A stretch of 10,517 nucleotides of DNA, from NCBI GenBank assembly GCA_021812735.1, contig JAKAMV010000263.1:1-10517 (forward strand), in the 5' to 3' direction. Both the position numbers and the translations under genes were made by a program. Below the pieces are notes generated by a model. It was not told the DNA's origin, did no database searches, and was given only the letters and a program-made list of their open reading frames with translations. The DNA comes from Chloroflexota bacterium (lineage in GTDB: Bacteria; Chloroflexota; Limnocylindria; Limnocylindrales; CSP1-4). Below, piece by piece: positions 1 to 6,832 of this stretch. Positions within the stretch are counted from its first letter, which is position 1, and every line of letters begins with the position of its first letter.

Positions 1-961
1 GGTCTGCGTCCGCCAGGTGGACGTCGCCGTCGGCCGCAACGTCTACACGCCGGTGCTGTCGGTGACGGGCGGCTTCAAGTCCGACCTGACGGTCATGCGC
101 CTCGGCAAGGACCACTTCCGCGTGGTGACGGGCGCGGCCCACGGCATGTCCGACATGAAGTGGTTCGCGGACAACGCGGCGCCGAACACGTCGGTCGTGG
201 ACCTCACCACCGCCTACACGACGATCGGGATCTGGGGCCCCAACGCCCGCAAGATCGTGCAGAAGCTGACCCGCGCCGACCTGTCCAACGAGGCGTTCAA
301 GTTCGGCACCTGCAAGAACATCGAGATCGGCAGCCAGATCGCCCTGGCGTCGCGGATCAGCTACGTCGGCGACCTGGGCTGGGAGCTCTACGTCCCGATG
401 GAGCAGGGCCAGCGTCTGTGGGACGAGCTCTGGGCTGCCGGGCAGGAGTTCGGCATCACCGCCTGCGGCATCGCCGTGTACGTCGGCACGGGCCGCCTGG
501 AGAAGGGCTTCCGCGCCTACGGCACCGAGCTCGACAACGACTACAACCCGGTTGAGGCGGACATGCTCACGCCTCGGCTCAAGGCCCAGGACTTCATCGG
601 CCGGGCGGCCCTGGAGAAGGCCCTGAGCGAGGAGCGGGCGGCCGTCTGCTGCACGCTCACCGTGGACGACCACACGAGCGCGCGGACCGGCGAGAAGCGC
701 TTCCCGCTGGGCCGCCAGCCGATCGTCACCGCGGACGGCGCCGCGATCACGGACCGCAAGGGCCGCCAGTCCTACGCCAACTCGGCGGGCATGGGCCCGT
801 CCCTGGGCAAGTACCTCCTGCTGAGCTACCTGCCGCCGGAGCACGCGGTCGAGGGCAACAAGCTGTTCGTCCAGTACTTCGGCGAGCTCTACCCGGTCAC
901 CGTGGCGCGCGTCGGCTCCAAGCCGCTGTTCGACCCCGAGAACGAGCGGGTCAAGGCGTAA
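1..961 (+). CDS. GcvT-domain oxidoreductase, dimethylglycine/sarcosine dehydrogenase type (5' end cut by window)
   Basis: The reading frame is open from base 2 to the TAA at 959-961, giving about 319 residues; the true start lies left of the window, and the in-frame GTG at 17 is not believed to be the start. The visible part is an aminomethyltransferase (GcvT) fold. It shows YTPVLSVTGGFKSDLTVMRL (44-103), with an Asp at 83-85 roughly where T-protein has its folate-activating Asp. It also shows YVGDLGWELYVP (362-397) and LEKGFRAYGTEL (497-532), followed by a C-terminal barrel ending in PLFDPENERVKA. That ending is typical of the fused FAD plus GcvT dehydrogenases for dimethylglycine or sarcosine and not of the free glycine-cleavage T-protein. 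Known role of the family: oxidative N-demethylation, with the methylene group handed to tetrahydrofolate. The FAD domain would lie outside the window, so a stand-alone GcvT protein is not excluded. The gene ends 3 nt before etfB, suggesting that ETF is its electron acceptor. Confidence 0.82.
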   Translation, partial: VCVRQVDVAVGRNVYTPVLSVTGGFKSDLTVMRLGKDHFRVVTGAAHGMSDMKWFADNAAPNTSVVDLTTAYTTIGIWGPNARKIVQKLTRADLSNEAFKFGTCKNIEIGSQIALASRISYVGDLGWELYVPMEQGQRLWDELWAAGQEFGITACGIAVYVGTGRLEKGFRAYGTELDNDYNPVEADMLTPRLKAQDFIGRAALEKALSEERAAVCCTLTVDDHTSARTGEKRFPLGRQPIVTADGAAITDRKGRQSYANSAGMGPSLGKYLLLSYLPPEHAVEGNKLFVQYFGELYPVTVARVGSKPLFDPENERVKA

Positions 962-964
962 CCG

Positions 965-1729
965 ATGCGCGTACTGGTCTGCGTCAAGCGTGTCCCGGCG
1001 GTTGCCGGGTTGATCACGCTCACCGAGGACGAGCGGGCGATCGACACCAAGTACGTGGGGTTCCAAGTGGGGCCCCACGAGGAGTGCGCGGTCGAGGAGG
1101 CCGTCCGGCTGGTCGAGGCGCACGGCGGCGAGGCCGTCGTGCTCACCCTCGGCCCGGCCGAGGCGCTCGAGCAGCTGCGCGAGGCGATGTCGCTCGGCGT
1201 CGCCCGCGCGATTCACCTCGTCACCGATGGCGGGGAGTGGGACGCCGAGTCCACCGCCGGTGCCATCGTGGACGCGATCCGCGAGGATGAGGCCGCCAAC
1301 GGCCCGTTCGACGTGGTGCTGCTGGGCAACGAGGCTGCCGACTCCGGCGGCTACCAGGTGGGCGTCCGGATCGGGCGCGCGCTGGGCCGGCCCACCGTCA
1401 CCGGCATCAAGGGCCTGTCCGTCGCCGACGGCACGGCCCGTGCCGAGCAGGAGGCCGGCAGCGGCCGCAATGTCTTCGAGGTGAGGCTGCCGGCGGTAGT
1501 CGCCGTGCTCGAGGGCATCAACCTGCCGCGCTACCCGTCGGTTCCCGGCCGGCTTCGCGCCAAGTCCAAGCCCGTGGCCTCGTCCAGTCCCGCCCGCCCG
1601 GCCCAGCGCCTCGAGATGCGGCGCCTCGTGGTCCCGGTCACCGAGGCCAAGCAGGCCCAGATCCTTGGGCGAGGTGCCGAGGCCGCGCAGGCCGTGGTCG
1701 AGCTCCTGTCCAGCGTGGGGGTGCTCTAG
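965..1729 (+). CDS. etfB: Electron transfer flavoprotein subunit beta
   Basis: This 254-residue protein has the usual length for ETF beta. It opens with the family-typical MRVLVCVKRVP. The conserved acidic helix PHEECAVEEAVRL spans residues 37-49 and the nucleotide (AMP) binding loop GNEAADSGGYQVG residues 121-133. The partner-recognition loop NLPRYPSVPGRLRAKSKP is at 186-203, where Val193 sits at the position of the hydrophobic anchor (Leu195) of human ETF. The loop is followed by a Ser/Pro/Ala-rich stretch at 203-213. Together with ETF alpha it forms a soluble FAD/AMP heterodimer that carries electrons from dehydrogenases towards ETF:quinone oxidoreductase, which is not encoded here. The ATG at 965 follows an aagg (953-956) at 8-nt spacing and lies 3 nt after the upstream stop, so co-transcription with the GcvT-domain gene is likely. 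The gap to etfA is 2 nt. Confidence 0.96.
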   Translation: MRVLVCVKRVPAVAGLITLTEDERAIDTKYVGFQVGPHEECAVEEAVRLVEAHGGEAVVLTLGPAEALEQLREAMSLGVARAIHLVTDGGEWDAESTAGAIVDAIREDEAANGPFDVVLLGNEAADSGGYQVGVRIGRALGRPTVTGIKGLSVADGTARAEQEAGSGRNVFEVRLPAVVAVLEGINLPRYPSVPGRLRAKSKPVASSSPARPAQRLEMRRLVVPVTEAKQAQILGRGAEAAQAVVELLSSVGVL

Positions 1730-1731
1730 CC

Positions 1732-2694
1732 ATGGCCACCGTCCTCGTCCTCGTCACCACCGCCGACGGCGCCGCCGACAAGGTGGCGCTCCAGGCCCTG
1801 ACGCTCGGCCGCCAGCTCGCCGCCGGCGGGCCGGTCCACGCCCTCGTCATCGGCGACGGTGCCGTCGCCGCCGAGCTCGGCGCGTGGGGCGCGACCAGCG
1901 TCCACCTCGCCCAGCACCCCCAGCTCGACGCGCCCGCCCCCGACGCCGCCGCGCGCATCCTCGACGATCTCGCCGGCTCGCTCGGCGCGGACGTCGTGGT
2001 TGGGCCCGGCACCGAGGAGGGCAACACCGTCCTGGCTCGCACCGCGGCCCGGGCCGGCCTGCCGTTCGCCGCCAACTGCACCGCGGTCACGCTGGGCAGG
2101 CCGGTCACCGTCACGCGGAGCCGGTGGGGCGGCAGCCTCCTGGAGGAGGCAGCGATCCACGCCGAGCGCGTCATCCTCACGGCGGCCGCGCATGTGTTCG
2201 AGGCTGTCGCCACCGGCGGTAGCGCGGAGGTCGTGGCGTTCACGCCCGCGCTCGACGACGCCGACCTCGCCGTCCGCGTGGTCGGACGGGTCCCGGCCCC
2301 GGCCGGGGGCGTGTCGCTCGCCGACGCCAAGGTGGTTGTCTCCGGCGGTCGCGGCGCCGGCTCCGCGGACGGGTTCGGCCCGGTCGTGGAGCTCGCCGGT
2401 CTGCTTGGGGCGGCCGTCGGCTGCTCCCGCGCCGTGACGATCGCCGGCTGGCGGCCGCACACCGAGCAGGTGGGCCAGACCGGCACCAAGATCGCCCCGG
2501 AGCTCTATATCGCCGCCGGGGTCTCCGGCGCCACCCAGCACCTCGCCGGGTGCAAGGGCGCCAAGCGCCTTCTGGCGATCAACAAGGATCCTGAAGCGCC
2601 GATCATGACGGCCGCGGACTACGCGGTGATCGGCGACATGGCCGAGGTCCTGCCCGCGATCAGCGCCGCCATCCGGCGCGCGCGCGGCGCCTGA
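1732..2694 (+). CDS. etfA: Electron transfer flavoprotein subunit alpha
   Basis: This 320-residue protein has the standard ETF alpha length. The C-terminal FAD domain is unmistakable: VSGGRG at residues 203-208, CSRA with the conserved Arg at 231-234, AGW at 238-240, QVGQTG at 246-251, ELYIAAGVSGATQH at 257-270 and AINKDPEAPI at 282-291. The N-terminal half is the nucleotide-binding-like domain shared with ETF beta. It binds the redox-active FAD and shuttles electrons from a flavin dehydrogenase to the respiratory chain. The ATG at 1732 lies 2 nt after the etfB stop, with a ggggg run (1717-1721) as a weak ribosome-binding site. It is the last gene of the GcvT-etfBA series; a 193-nt structured gap follows. 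The arrangement suggests an ETF dedicated to the neighbouring demethylating dehydrogenase. Confidence 0.96.
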   Translation: MATVLVLVTTADGAADKVALQALTLGRQLAAGGPVHALVIGDGAVAAELGAWGATSVHLAQHPQLDAPAPDAAARILDDLAGSLGADVVVGPGTEEGNTVLARTAARAGLPFAANCTAVTLGRPVTVTRSRWGGSLLEEAAIHAERVILTAAAHVFEAVATGGSAEVVAFTPALDDADLAVRVVGRVPAPAGGVSLADAKVVVSGGRGAGSADGFGPVVELAGLLGAAVGCSRAVTIAGWRPHTEQVGQTGTKIAPELYIAAGVSGATQHLAGCKGAKRLLAINKDPEAPIMTAADYAVIGDMAEVLPAISAAIRRARGA

Positions 2695-2712
2695 GGCCCG
2701 GCCGCCTGCGCG

Positions 2713-2776
2713 CCGTCAATCCCCGCGCTCGGCGCCATCGGAGGCGTTGCCGCCGACGCGGCGCCGAGCTTGACGG
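2713..2776 (+). terminator. Long interrupted stem-loop after etfA (possible terminator or leader structure)
   Basis: Three nested complementary blocks make an extended hairpin. The outer block is ccgtcaa (2713-2719) with ttgacgg (2770-2776). The middle block is gctcggcgcc (2727-2736) with ggcgccgagc (2760-2769), 10 perfect pairs. The apical block is tcgg-a-ggc (2738-2745) with gcc-g-ccga (2749-2756) around a gtt loop. A 7-nt bulge (2720-2726) interrupts the left side. It begins 19 nt after the etfA stop, where a terminator would be expected, but no T-tract follows. It may instead be part of the leader of the transporter mRNA. Seen: the pairing. Inferred: the function. Confidence 0.45.
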
Positions 2777-2791
2777 ACGCCACCGTCCACG

Positions 2792-2812
2792 CCCCTCCGC
2801 CCCGCGGAGGGG
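2792..2812 (+). other. Short perfect GC hairpin in the etfA-transporter gap
   Basis: The arms cccctccgc (2792-2800) and gcggagggg (2804-2812) pair perfectly over 9 bp around a ccc loop. It lies 16 nt after the longer stem-loop and about 75 nt before the start of the binding-protein gene. It has no T-tract, so it could be a second half of a GC-rich terminator or a leader element. The rest of the gap (2813-2873) shows no convincing promoter. Confidence 0.4.
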
Positions 2813-2873
2813 TCCGGCGCAGAAGGAGGTTCGCGGAACGCCTGGTCGTCGAGAACCTGTAGAACGTCACATT

Positions 2874-2880
2874 GGAGGAG
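2874..2880 (+). promoter_or_regulatory. Ribosome-binding site of the substrate-binding protein gene
   Basis: The sequence ggaggag ends 7 nt before the GTG at 2888-2890. This is a strong Shine-Dalgarno match at good spacing and decides the GTG start, which also places a proper signal peptide at the N-terminus of the product. Confidence 0.75.
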
Positions 2881-2887
2881 TGGGATC

Positions 2888-4222
2888 GTGATCCGCACTG
2901 GGACGAAGTTCCGGATCGCCAGTCTCGCCGCTGCGGCCGTGCTCATGGTGGGCGCGTGCAGCGGTTCGACTGGCTCCAGCCCGGCTGCCAGCAGCGCCGC
3001 CAGCGCGGCCGCCAGCGCAGCCCCCGCCGGCAGCTCGGGCACAGCCGCCACGCAGACCATCAACATCGGCATCGGCGGGCCGTTCACGGGCACCTCGGCG
3101 CTGACCGGCACCGAGATGAAGAACGCCGCCAGCATGGCGTTCGACGCCATCAACTGGCAGGTCGGGCCGTACAAGATCAACCCGGTCTACGTTGACGACC
3201 AGGCCGACCCCGCCAAGGGCACCGCGGCGCTGGAGCAGGCGATCGTCGGCCAGAAGATCATCGCGGGCATCCTCAACTGGAACAGCTCCGTGTCCGTCGC
3301 CGAGATGGAGCTCACGGCCAAGTACCAGATCCCGTGGTTCTTCGGCATGGGCGCGGCCGGCACCGTGAACCAGAAGTTCACGTCCGACAAGGCCAAGTAC
3401 GGCTACTGGACGTCCAAGGGCTGGCCGGACCCGGTCAAGCTCACGACCGCCTACGTGACCGCCATCAATGACGCCGTCGCGGCGGGCACCTTCAAGCCGG
3501 CATCCAAGACCGTGGCCATCTACGGCGAGGACACCGACTGGGGCCGCTCCTTTGGCGCCGGCCTCAAGGCGGGCTTCACCAGCACCGGCTGGACCATCGC
3601 GAGCGAGGACTATTTCCCGCTCACCCAGACTGACTTCTCGGCGCTGACGTCGCGCTACGCGAGCCAGAACGTGCCGGTCATCGCCGGCACCAGCACGGCC
3701 GCGGCCTCGATCACGGCGTTCATCAAGGCGGCCTCGGACGCCGGCCTCAAGTCGCTCATCGTCGCCGACGGCCTCGGCTGGTTCGGCGACTGGTACAAGA
3801 TGACCGGCTCCGCGTCCGACTACGTCCTCGACTCCGTGCCGGGCTTCGCGACCCCGAAGGCCAAGGCGTTCGAGGCGGCCTATCAGGCCAAGTACGGCTC
3901 CGATCCGAGCGCGGCGGCAGCCGGCCTGTCCTACGACTGGACCAACTTCTTCATCAAGGTCATGCAGCAGACGCTTGCGGACCAGGGCTCCATCACCAGC
4001 GCCACGCTGTACAAGGAGGCCCAGGACAAGCTCTGGACCGGCCAGCTCACGTACACCGACGGGATCATCATGTCGAGCTACGACTTCAACGCCGACTCGA
4101 TCCCCGACCCCGTCGTGGGCAAGGGCCACTACATCTTCCCCGTTACCCAGTACCACAGCGGCCAGCGGACGGTCGTCTGGCCGGCTGATCAGGCCGGGGG
4201 CCCGCTCACCGCGAAGCCCTGA
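2888..4222 (+). CDS. Substrate-binding lipoprotein of a Liv/HAAT-type ABC transporter
   Basis: The product has 444 residues from a GTG start. The N-terminus is a lipoprotein signal: basic residues (R3, K7, R9), a hydrophobic stretch (10-21), then a lipobox V-G-A-C with the lipidated Cys at residue 24. A low-complexity Ser/Ala/Gly tether follows (about 25-55). The mature part is a type 1 periplasmic-binding fold (Peripla_BP_6 type). It starts TINIGIGGPFTGTSALTG, and KTVAIYGEDTDWGRSFGAGL (about 208-227) marks the second lobe, typical of receptors for branched-chain amino acids, amides or urea. It should sit on the outer face of the membrane and deliver ligand to the two downstream permeases. 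The ligand cannot be read from the sequence. Neighbouring demethylating flavoenzymes suggest an amino-acid-like or N-methylated compound (inference). A strong hairpin between this gene and the ATPase genes may let it be expressed above the rest of the transporter. Confidence 0.92.
   Translation: MIRTGTKFRIASLAAAAVLMVGACSGSTGSSPAASSAASAAASAAPAGSSGTAATQTINIGIGGPFTGTSALTGTEMKNAASMAFDAINWQVGPYKINPVYVDDQADPAKGTAALEQAIVGQKIIAGILNWNSSVSVAEMELTAKYQIPWFFGMGAAGTVNQKFTSDKAKYGYWTSKGWPDPVKLTTAYVTAINDAVAAGTFKPASKTVAIYGEDTDWGRSFGAGLKAGFTSTGWTIASEDYFPLTQTDFSALTSRYASQNVPVIAGTSTAAASITAFIKAASDAGLKSLIVADGLGWFGDWYKMTGSASDYVLDSVPGFATPKAKAFEAAYQAKYGSDPSAAAAGLSYDWTNFFIKVMQQTLADQGSITSATLYKEAQDKLWTGQLTYTDGIIMSSYDFNADSIPDPVVGKGHYIFPVTQYHSGQRTVVWPADQAGGPLTAKP
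2996..3018 (+). repeat. Two-copy 11-bp direct repeat in the lipoprotein tether
   Basis: The word gccgccagcgc occurs at 2996-3006 and again at 3008-3018, a 12-nt period that encodes part of the Ala/Ser-rich linker after the lipobox. It keeps the reading frame. Such tether repeats commonly vary in length by slippage; this is a protein-linker feature rather than a separate element. Confidence 0.5.
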
Positions 4223-4247
4223 CGCCACCCAGAGCACCCGGCGAGAC

Positions 4248-4275
4248 GGGGGCTGGCGCTTCGGCGCCAGCCCCC
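4248..4275 (+). terminator. 12-bp hairpin with C(UUCG)G tetraloop between binding protein and ATPase genes
   Basis: The arms gggggctggcgc (4248-4259) and gcgccagccccc (4264-4275) are perfectly complementary around a ttcg loop closed by a C-G pair, which is the extra-stable cUUCGg tetraloop. It starts 25 nt after the binding-protein stop and ends 24 nt before the ATPase start. No T-tract follows. Known for such transporters: intergenic hairpins at this place often stabilise the binding-protein mRNA or partly terminate transcription, so that binding protein exceeds membrane components. That role here is inferred. Confidence 0.7.
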
Positions 4276-4299
4276 GCCGCCACCGAAGAGCGAGGCTCC

Positions 4300-5028
4300 A
4301 TGGCGCTTCTCGAGCTCAACGGCGTCACCAAGCGGTTCGGCGGACTGACGGCCGTCAACAACGTCACCTTCAACGTGGAAGAGGGCGAGATCTTCGGCCT
4401 GATCGGCCCGAACGGCGCCGGCAAGTCCACGCTCCTCAACTGCTTGGCCGGCGCGCTCCGCCCCAATGGCGGCACGGTCCGCCTCAACGGCCAGGACACC
4501 ACCGGCCTGTCGGCCGACAAGATGTGCCGATTGGGTGTCGGTCGCACGTTCCAGATCCCGCGGCCCTTCCCGCGCATGACGGTCCTGGAGAATGTGGTCG
4601 TCTCCGCCTCGTTCGGCGATCCGCACGCTGAGCGTGGCATGGCTGCCGACCGGGCGCTGAAGATCCTCCAGTACGTGGACTTCCCGCGCCCGGTGAGCAC
4701 CGTCGCCGGCCACCTCAACGCCGTCCAGCTCAAGCGGCTGGACCTCGCCCGCGCGCTCGCGAGCAATCCGAAGCTGCTGTTCCTCGACGAGTTCGCGTCC
4801 GGCCTGACGCCGTCCGAGCTCACCCCGATCGCCGCCTTGCTCCGGAAGATCCGCGACGACGGTGTCACGATTGTGATGGTCGAGCACGTCATGCGGCTGA
4901 TCCTCGACCTGTGCGCGAACCTGGCGGTGCTCCAGTACGGCGAGCTGATCGCCCAAGGCGACGCGTCGACGGTGGCCCAGGACGAGAAGGTCCGCGAGGC
5001 CTATCTCGGCGCCAACTTCATCCTCTGA
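4300..5028 (+). CDS. livG: Liv-type ABC transporter ATP-binding protein (LivG family) with degenerate signature motif
   Basis: This 242-residue ATPase shows Walker A GPNGAGKS at residues 36-43, Q-loop Gln85 in GRTFQIPRPF, Walker B LLFLDE at 159-164 and H-loop His196. The RTFQ context and the order before a shorter second ATPase place it in the LivG family. The ABC signature, normally LSxGQ, reads LNAVQ (residues 139-143; bases 4714-4728), and the residue after Walker B is Phe in place of the usual Pro. The rest of the helix (LKRLDLARAL) is normal, so this is substitution and not a frameshift. It should pair with the next ATPase to drive uptake through the two permeases. The ATG at 4300 is preceded by gcgagg (4290-4295). 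The gene lies 28 nt upstream of livF. The symbol indicates family only, not substrate. Confidence 0.93.
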   Translation: MALLELNGVTKRFGGLTAVNNVTFNVEEGEIFGLIGPNGAGKSTLLNCLAGALRPNGGTVRLNGQDTTGLSADKMCRLGVGRTFQIPRPFPRMTVLENVVVSASFGDPHAERGMAADRALKILQYVDFPRPVSTVAGHLNAVQLKRLDLARALASNPKLLFLDEFASGLTPSELTPIAALLRKIRDDGVTIVMVEHVMRLILDLCANLAVLQYGELIAQGDASTVAQDEKVREAYLGANFIL

Positions 5029-5056
5029 GCGGCCAGCGAGGCTCGAGGGAGACACC

Positions 5057-5761
5057 GTGCTCAAACTGACCGCCATCGAAGCCGGCTACGACCTGCTGCA
5101 GGTCCTGTGGGGCGTTGACCTCCACGTCGAGGAGGGCGAGTTCGTCGCCATCCTGGGACCCAACGGCGCCGGCAAGACCACCACGCTGCGCACGATCGCA
5201 GGCTTCGTGCCCGCCATCCGCGGCTCCGTCACCTTCCGCGGCAAGGAGTTGCGCGGCACGCTGCCGCACCAGATCAGCCGAGGCGGCATCGGCTTCGTGT
5301 CCGAGAGCCTGAACCTGTTCCCGGCGATGTCCATCTACGAGAACCTGCTTGTCGGCGCCTACTCGGTGAAGGACAAGAAGGCCGTCGCCGCCACGATGGA
5401 CACGGTGTTCGAGTTGTTCCCCCGCCTGCTGGAGCGCAGGGATCAGCTGGCGGGCACCCTGTCCGGCGGCGAGCGCAAGATGCTCGCCATCGGCCGCGGC
5501 CTGATGCCGCGGCCCTCGCTGCTGCTCGTGGACGAGCCCAGCCTCGGCTTGGCCCCCATGCCGACGCTGGCGACGTTCGAGGCGCTCAAGACGCTCCGCG
5601 CCCGCGGGATGACCATCCTGCTGGTCGAGCAGAACGTGAACACCACACTCCAGATCGTGGATCGGGCGTACGTCCTAGAGCAGGGCCGGGTCGTGCTCGA
5701 GGGGACGGGCGCGGAACTGCTCGGCAACACCCACGTCCAGGAAGCGTACCTCGGGATCTGA
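5057..5761 (+). CDS. livF: Liv-type ABC transporter ATP-binding protein (LivF family)
   Basis: This 234-residue protein is the usual length for LivF. It carries Walker A GPNGAGKT at residues 34-41, an intact ABC signature LSGGE at 135-139, Walker B LLLVDEPSLGLAP at 155-167 and, as is usual in LivF, Gln192 (LVEQN) in place of the H-loop His. The Q-loop region FVSESLNLFP (80-89) matches the family pattern in which VPEGR or VPQGR is more usual. The C-terminus ends EAYLGI, the classic LivF ending. The GTG start at 5057 has gaggga (5045-5050) 6 nt upstream. It should form the nucleotide-binding heterodimer with the preceding ATPase on the cytoplasmic face. The permease gene starts 9 nt after its stop, so one polycistronic mRNA is likely. 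Confidence 0.95.
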   Translation: MLKLTAIEAGYDLLQVLWGVDLHVEEGEFVAILGPNGAGKTTTLRTIAGFVPAIRGSVTFRGKELRGTLPHQISRGGIGFVSESLNLFPAMSIYENLLVGAYSVKDKKAVAATMDTVFELFPRLLERRDQLAGTLSGGERKMLAIGRGLMPRPSLLLVDEPSLGLAPMPTLATFEALKTLRARGMTILLVEQNVNTTLQIVDRAYVLEQGRVVLEGTGAELLGNTHVQEAYLGI

Positions 5762-5770
5762 GGCAGACAG

Positions 5771-6832
5771 ATGACGACGACCCCCGCGGCTGCGCCCGCC
5801 CCCACCAACCTCCGCCGCGTCCCGCTCGCGAAACGGTTCCTCACGCTCACGTGGATGATCATCGGGCTGATGGTCGCGGCGCTGGTCGTGTTCGCGTTCG
5901 TGCAGCCTTCGATCACCGTGGACACGCTCGTCACGGGCGGCATGTGGGCCCTCATGGCCGCTGGCCTCGCGCTCGTGTTCGGCGTGATGAACATCTCCAA
6001 CTTCGCCCACGGCGAGTTCTTCATGATCGGCTCGCTCGTGGCGTACTTCGTGTTCACGCCGATCCAGAACGCGATGCTCGACGACCCGAGCGGAACCACC
6101 CTGCTCAAGATCTTCGGCCCGTTCGCCGGCATGATCGCCGCTGTCGCCGTCGGCTTCCTCGTCGGCGCGGTGCTCGAGGTCGTGCTCTTCCGGCGGCTGC
6201 GAAAGGTCAGCAAGGACCAGTGGGTGATGAACACCTTCCTCCTGACCGCGGGCCTCTCTGTCGTGCTGGTCAACGGCGATCAGCTCATCTTCGGGACTGA
6301 CTTCCGCGGCGTCTCTCGCTACTGGGACGTGCCGCCCGTCAGGATCATCGGCACCTCTGTCTCCGTCGATCGCATCGCTGCGTTCGTGATCGCCATCGTG
6401 ACCATCCTGGCGTTCTCCGCCTTCCTCAGGCGCAGCCAGACCGGCCGCGCGATGCGCGCCGTCGCGCAGGACGAGGCGGGCGCCCAGATGGCCGGCATCA
6501 GCCTCAACCGGATCTTCATCATCACGATGGGCCTGTCGAGCGCCCTCGCGGCGCTCGCCGGGGCAGCCCTCCTGTGGCTGTATCCCTCTTCGCCGACCGT
6601 CGGCCAGCAACCGCTCCAGCTTGCGTGGTTCGTCGTCATCCTGGCCGGCCTGGGCAACGTCCAGGGCGCCATCATCGGGGCGTTCATCGTGTCCATGCTC
6701 CAGACGCTGTCGGTCTACTACATCGGCGTGGGTTGGGTGGACGTCCTGCCGACCCTGTTCCTCATCCTCATCTTGCTGTTCAAGCCGTCCGGCCTGTTCG
6801 GCAGCGAAGTGAAAGGCGTCTGGGAGCAGTAG
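5771..6832 (+). CDS. livH: Liv-type ABC transporter permease (LivH family)
   Basis: This 353-residue polytopic membrane protein has about eight to nine hydrophobic segments (roughly 28-45, 53-72, 82-97, 115-140, 152-168, 201-219, 247-271, 283-310, 322-338). The LivH hallmark region GLALVFGVMNISNFAHGEFFM spans about residues 65-85. The cytoplasmic coupling loop with RAMRAVAQDEAGAQMAGIS is at about 226-244. The end FKPSGLFG is typical of this permease family. A Pro/Ala-rich, positively charged N-terminal stretch of about 27 residues precedes the first membrane segment and makes it longer than the approximately 300-residue E. coli LivH. It should form the membrane channel with the LivM-family subunit encoded next. 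The last base of its TAG stop is the first base of the next gene's likely GTG start. Confidence 0.94.
   Translation: MTTTPAAAPAPTNLRRVPLAKRFLTLTWMIIGLMVAALVVFAFVQPSITVDTLVTGGMWALMAAGLALVFGVMNISNFAHGEFFMIGSLVAYFVFTPIQNAMLDDPSGTTLLKIFGPFAGMIAAVAVGFLVGAVLEVVLFRRLRKVSKDQWVMNTFLLTAGLSVVLVNGDQLIFGTDFRGVSRYWDVPPVRIIGTSVSVDRIAAFVIAIVTILAFSAFLRRSQTGRAMRAVAQDEAGAQMAGISLNRIFIITMGLSSALAALAGAALLWLYPSSPTVGQQPLQLAWFVVILAGLGNVQGAIIGAFIVSMLQTLSVYYIGVGWVDVLPTLFLILILLFKPSGLFGSEVKGVWEQ
6822..6826 (+). promoter_or_regulatory. Ribosome-binding site that decides the livM start
   Basis: The sequence gggag lies 5 nt before GTG 6832-6834, inside the last codons of livH. Alternative in-frame starts are GTG 6841 (14 nt away) and ATG 6850 (23 nt away), both less well placed. 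The chosen start overlaps the livH stop as TAGTG, consistent with translational coupling. Confidence 0.5.

Noticed and set aside
2770..2775. ttgacg resembling a -35 box
   Set aside because: It is the right arm of the stem-loop, and no -10-like hexamer lies 16-18 nt downstream (the region is C-rich). A weak tagaac at 2860-2865 lacks a matching -35.
2823..2830. Perfect Shine-Dalgarno word aaggaggt upstream of the binding-protein gene
   Set aside because: No ATG, GTG or TTG follows at a suitable distance in a usable frame; only a CTG with six codons. It may be a chance match or part of the leader.
2867..4237. A 456-residue open frame on the minus strand opposite the binding-protein gene
   Set aside because: It is rich in Arg, Gly, Val and Asp with no recognisable domain and mirrors a well-supported plus-strand gene; long antisense frames are expected from the strong G/C third-position bias.
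4289..5044. A 10-bp word agcgaggctc before both ATPase genes (4289-4298 and 5035-5044)
   Set aside because: Two short copies in GC-rich ribosome-binding regions are easily a coincidence, and no third copy was seen at other genes.
6574..6831. N-terminal extension of the LivM frame into livH
   Set aside because: It overlaps 258 nt of a clear LivH coding region, and its translation is Arg/Pro-rich and unlike any permease N-terminus.
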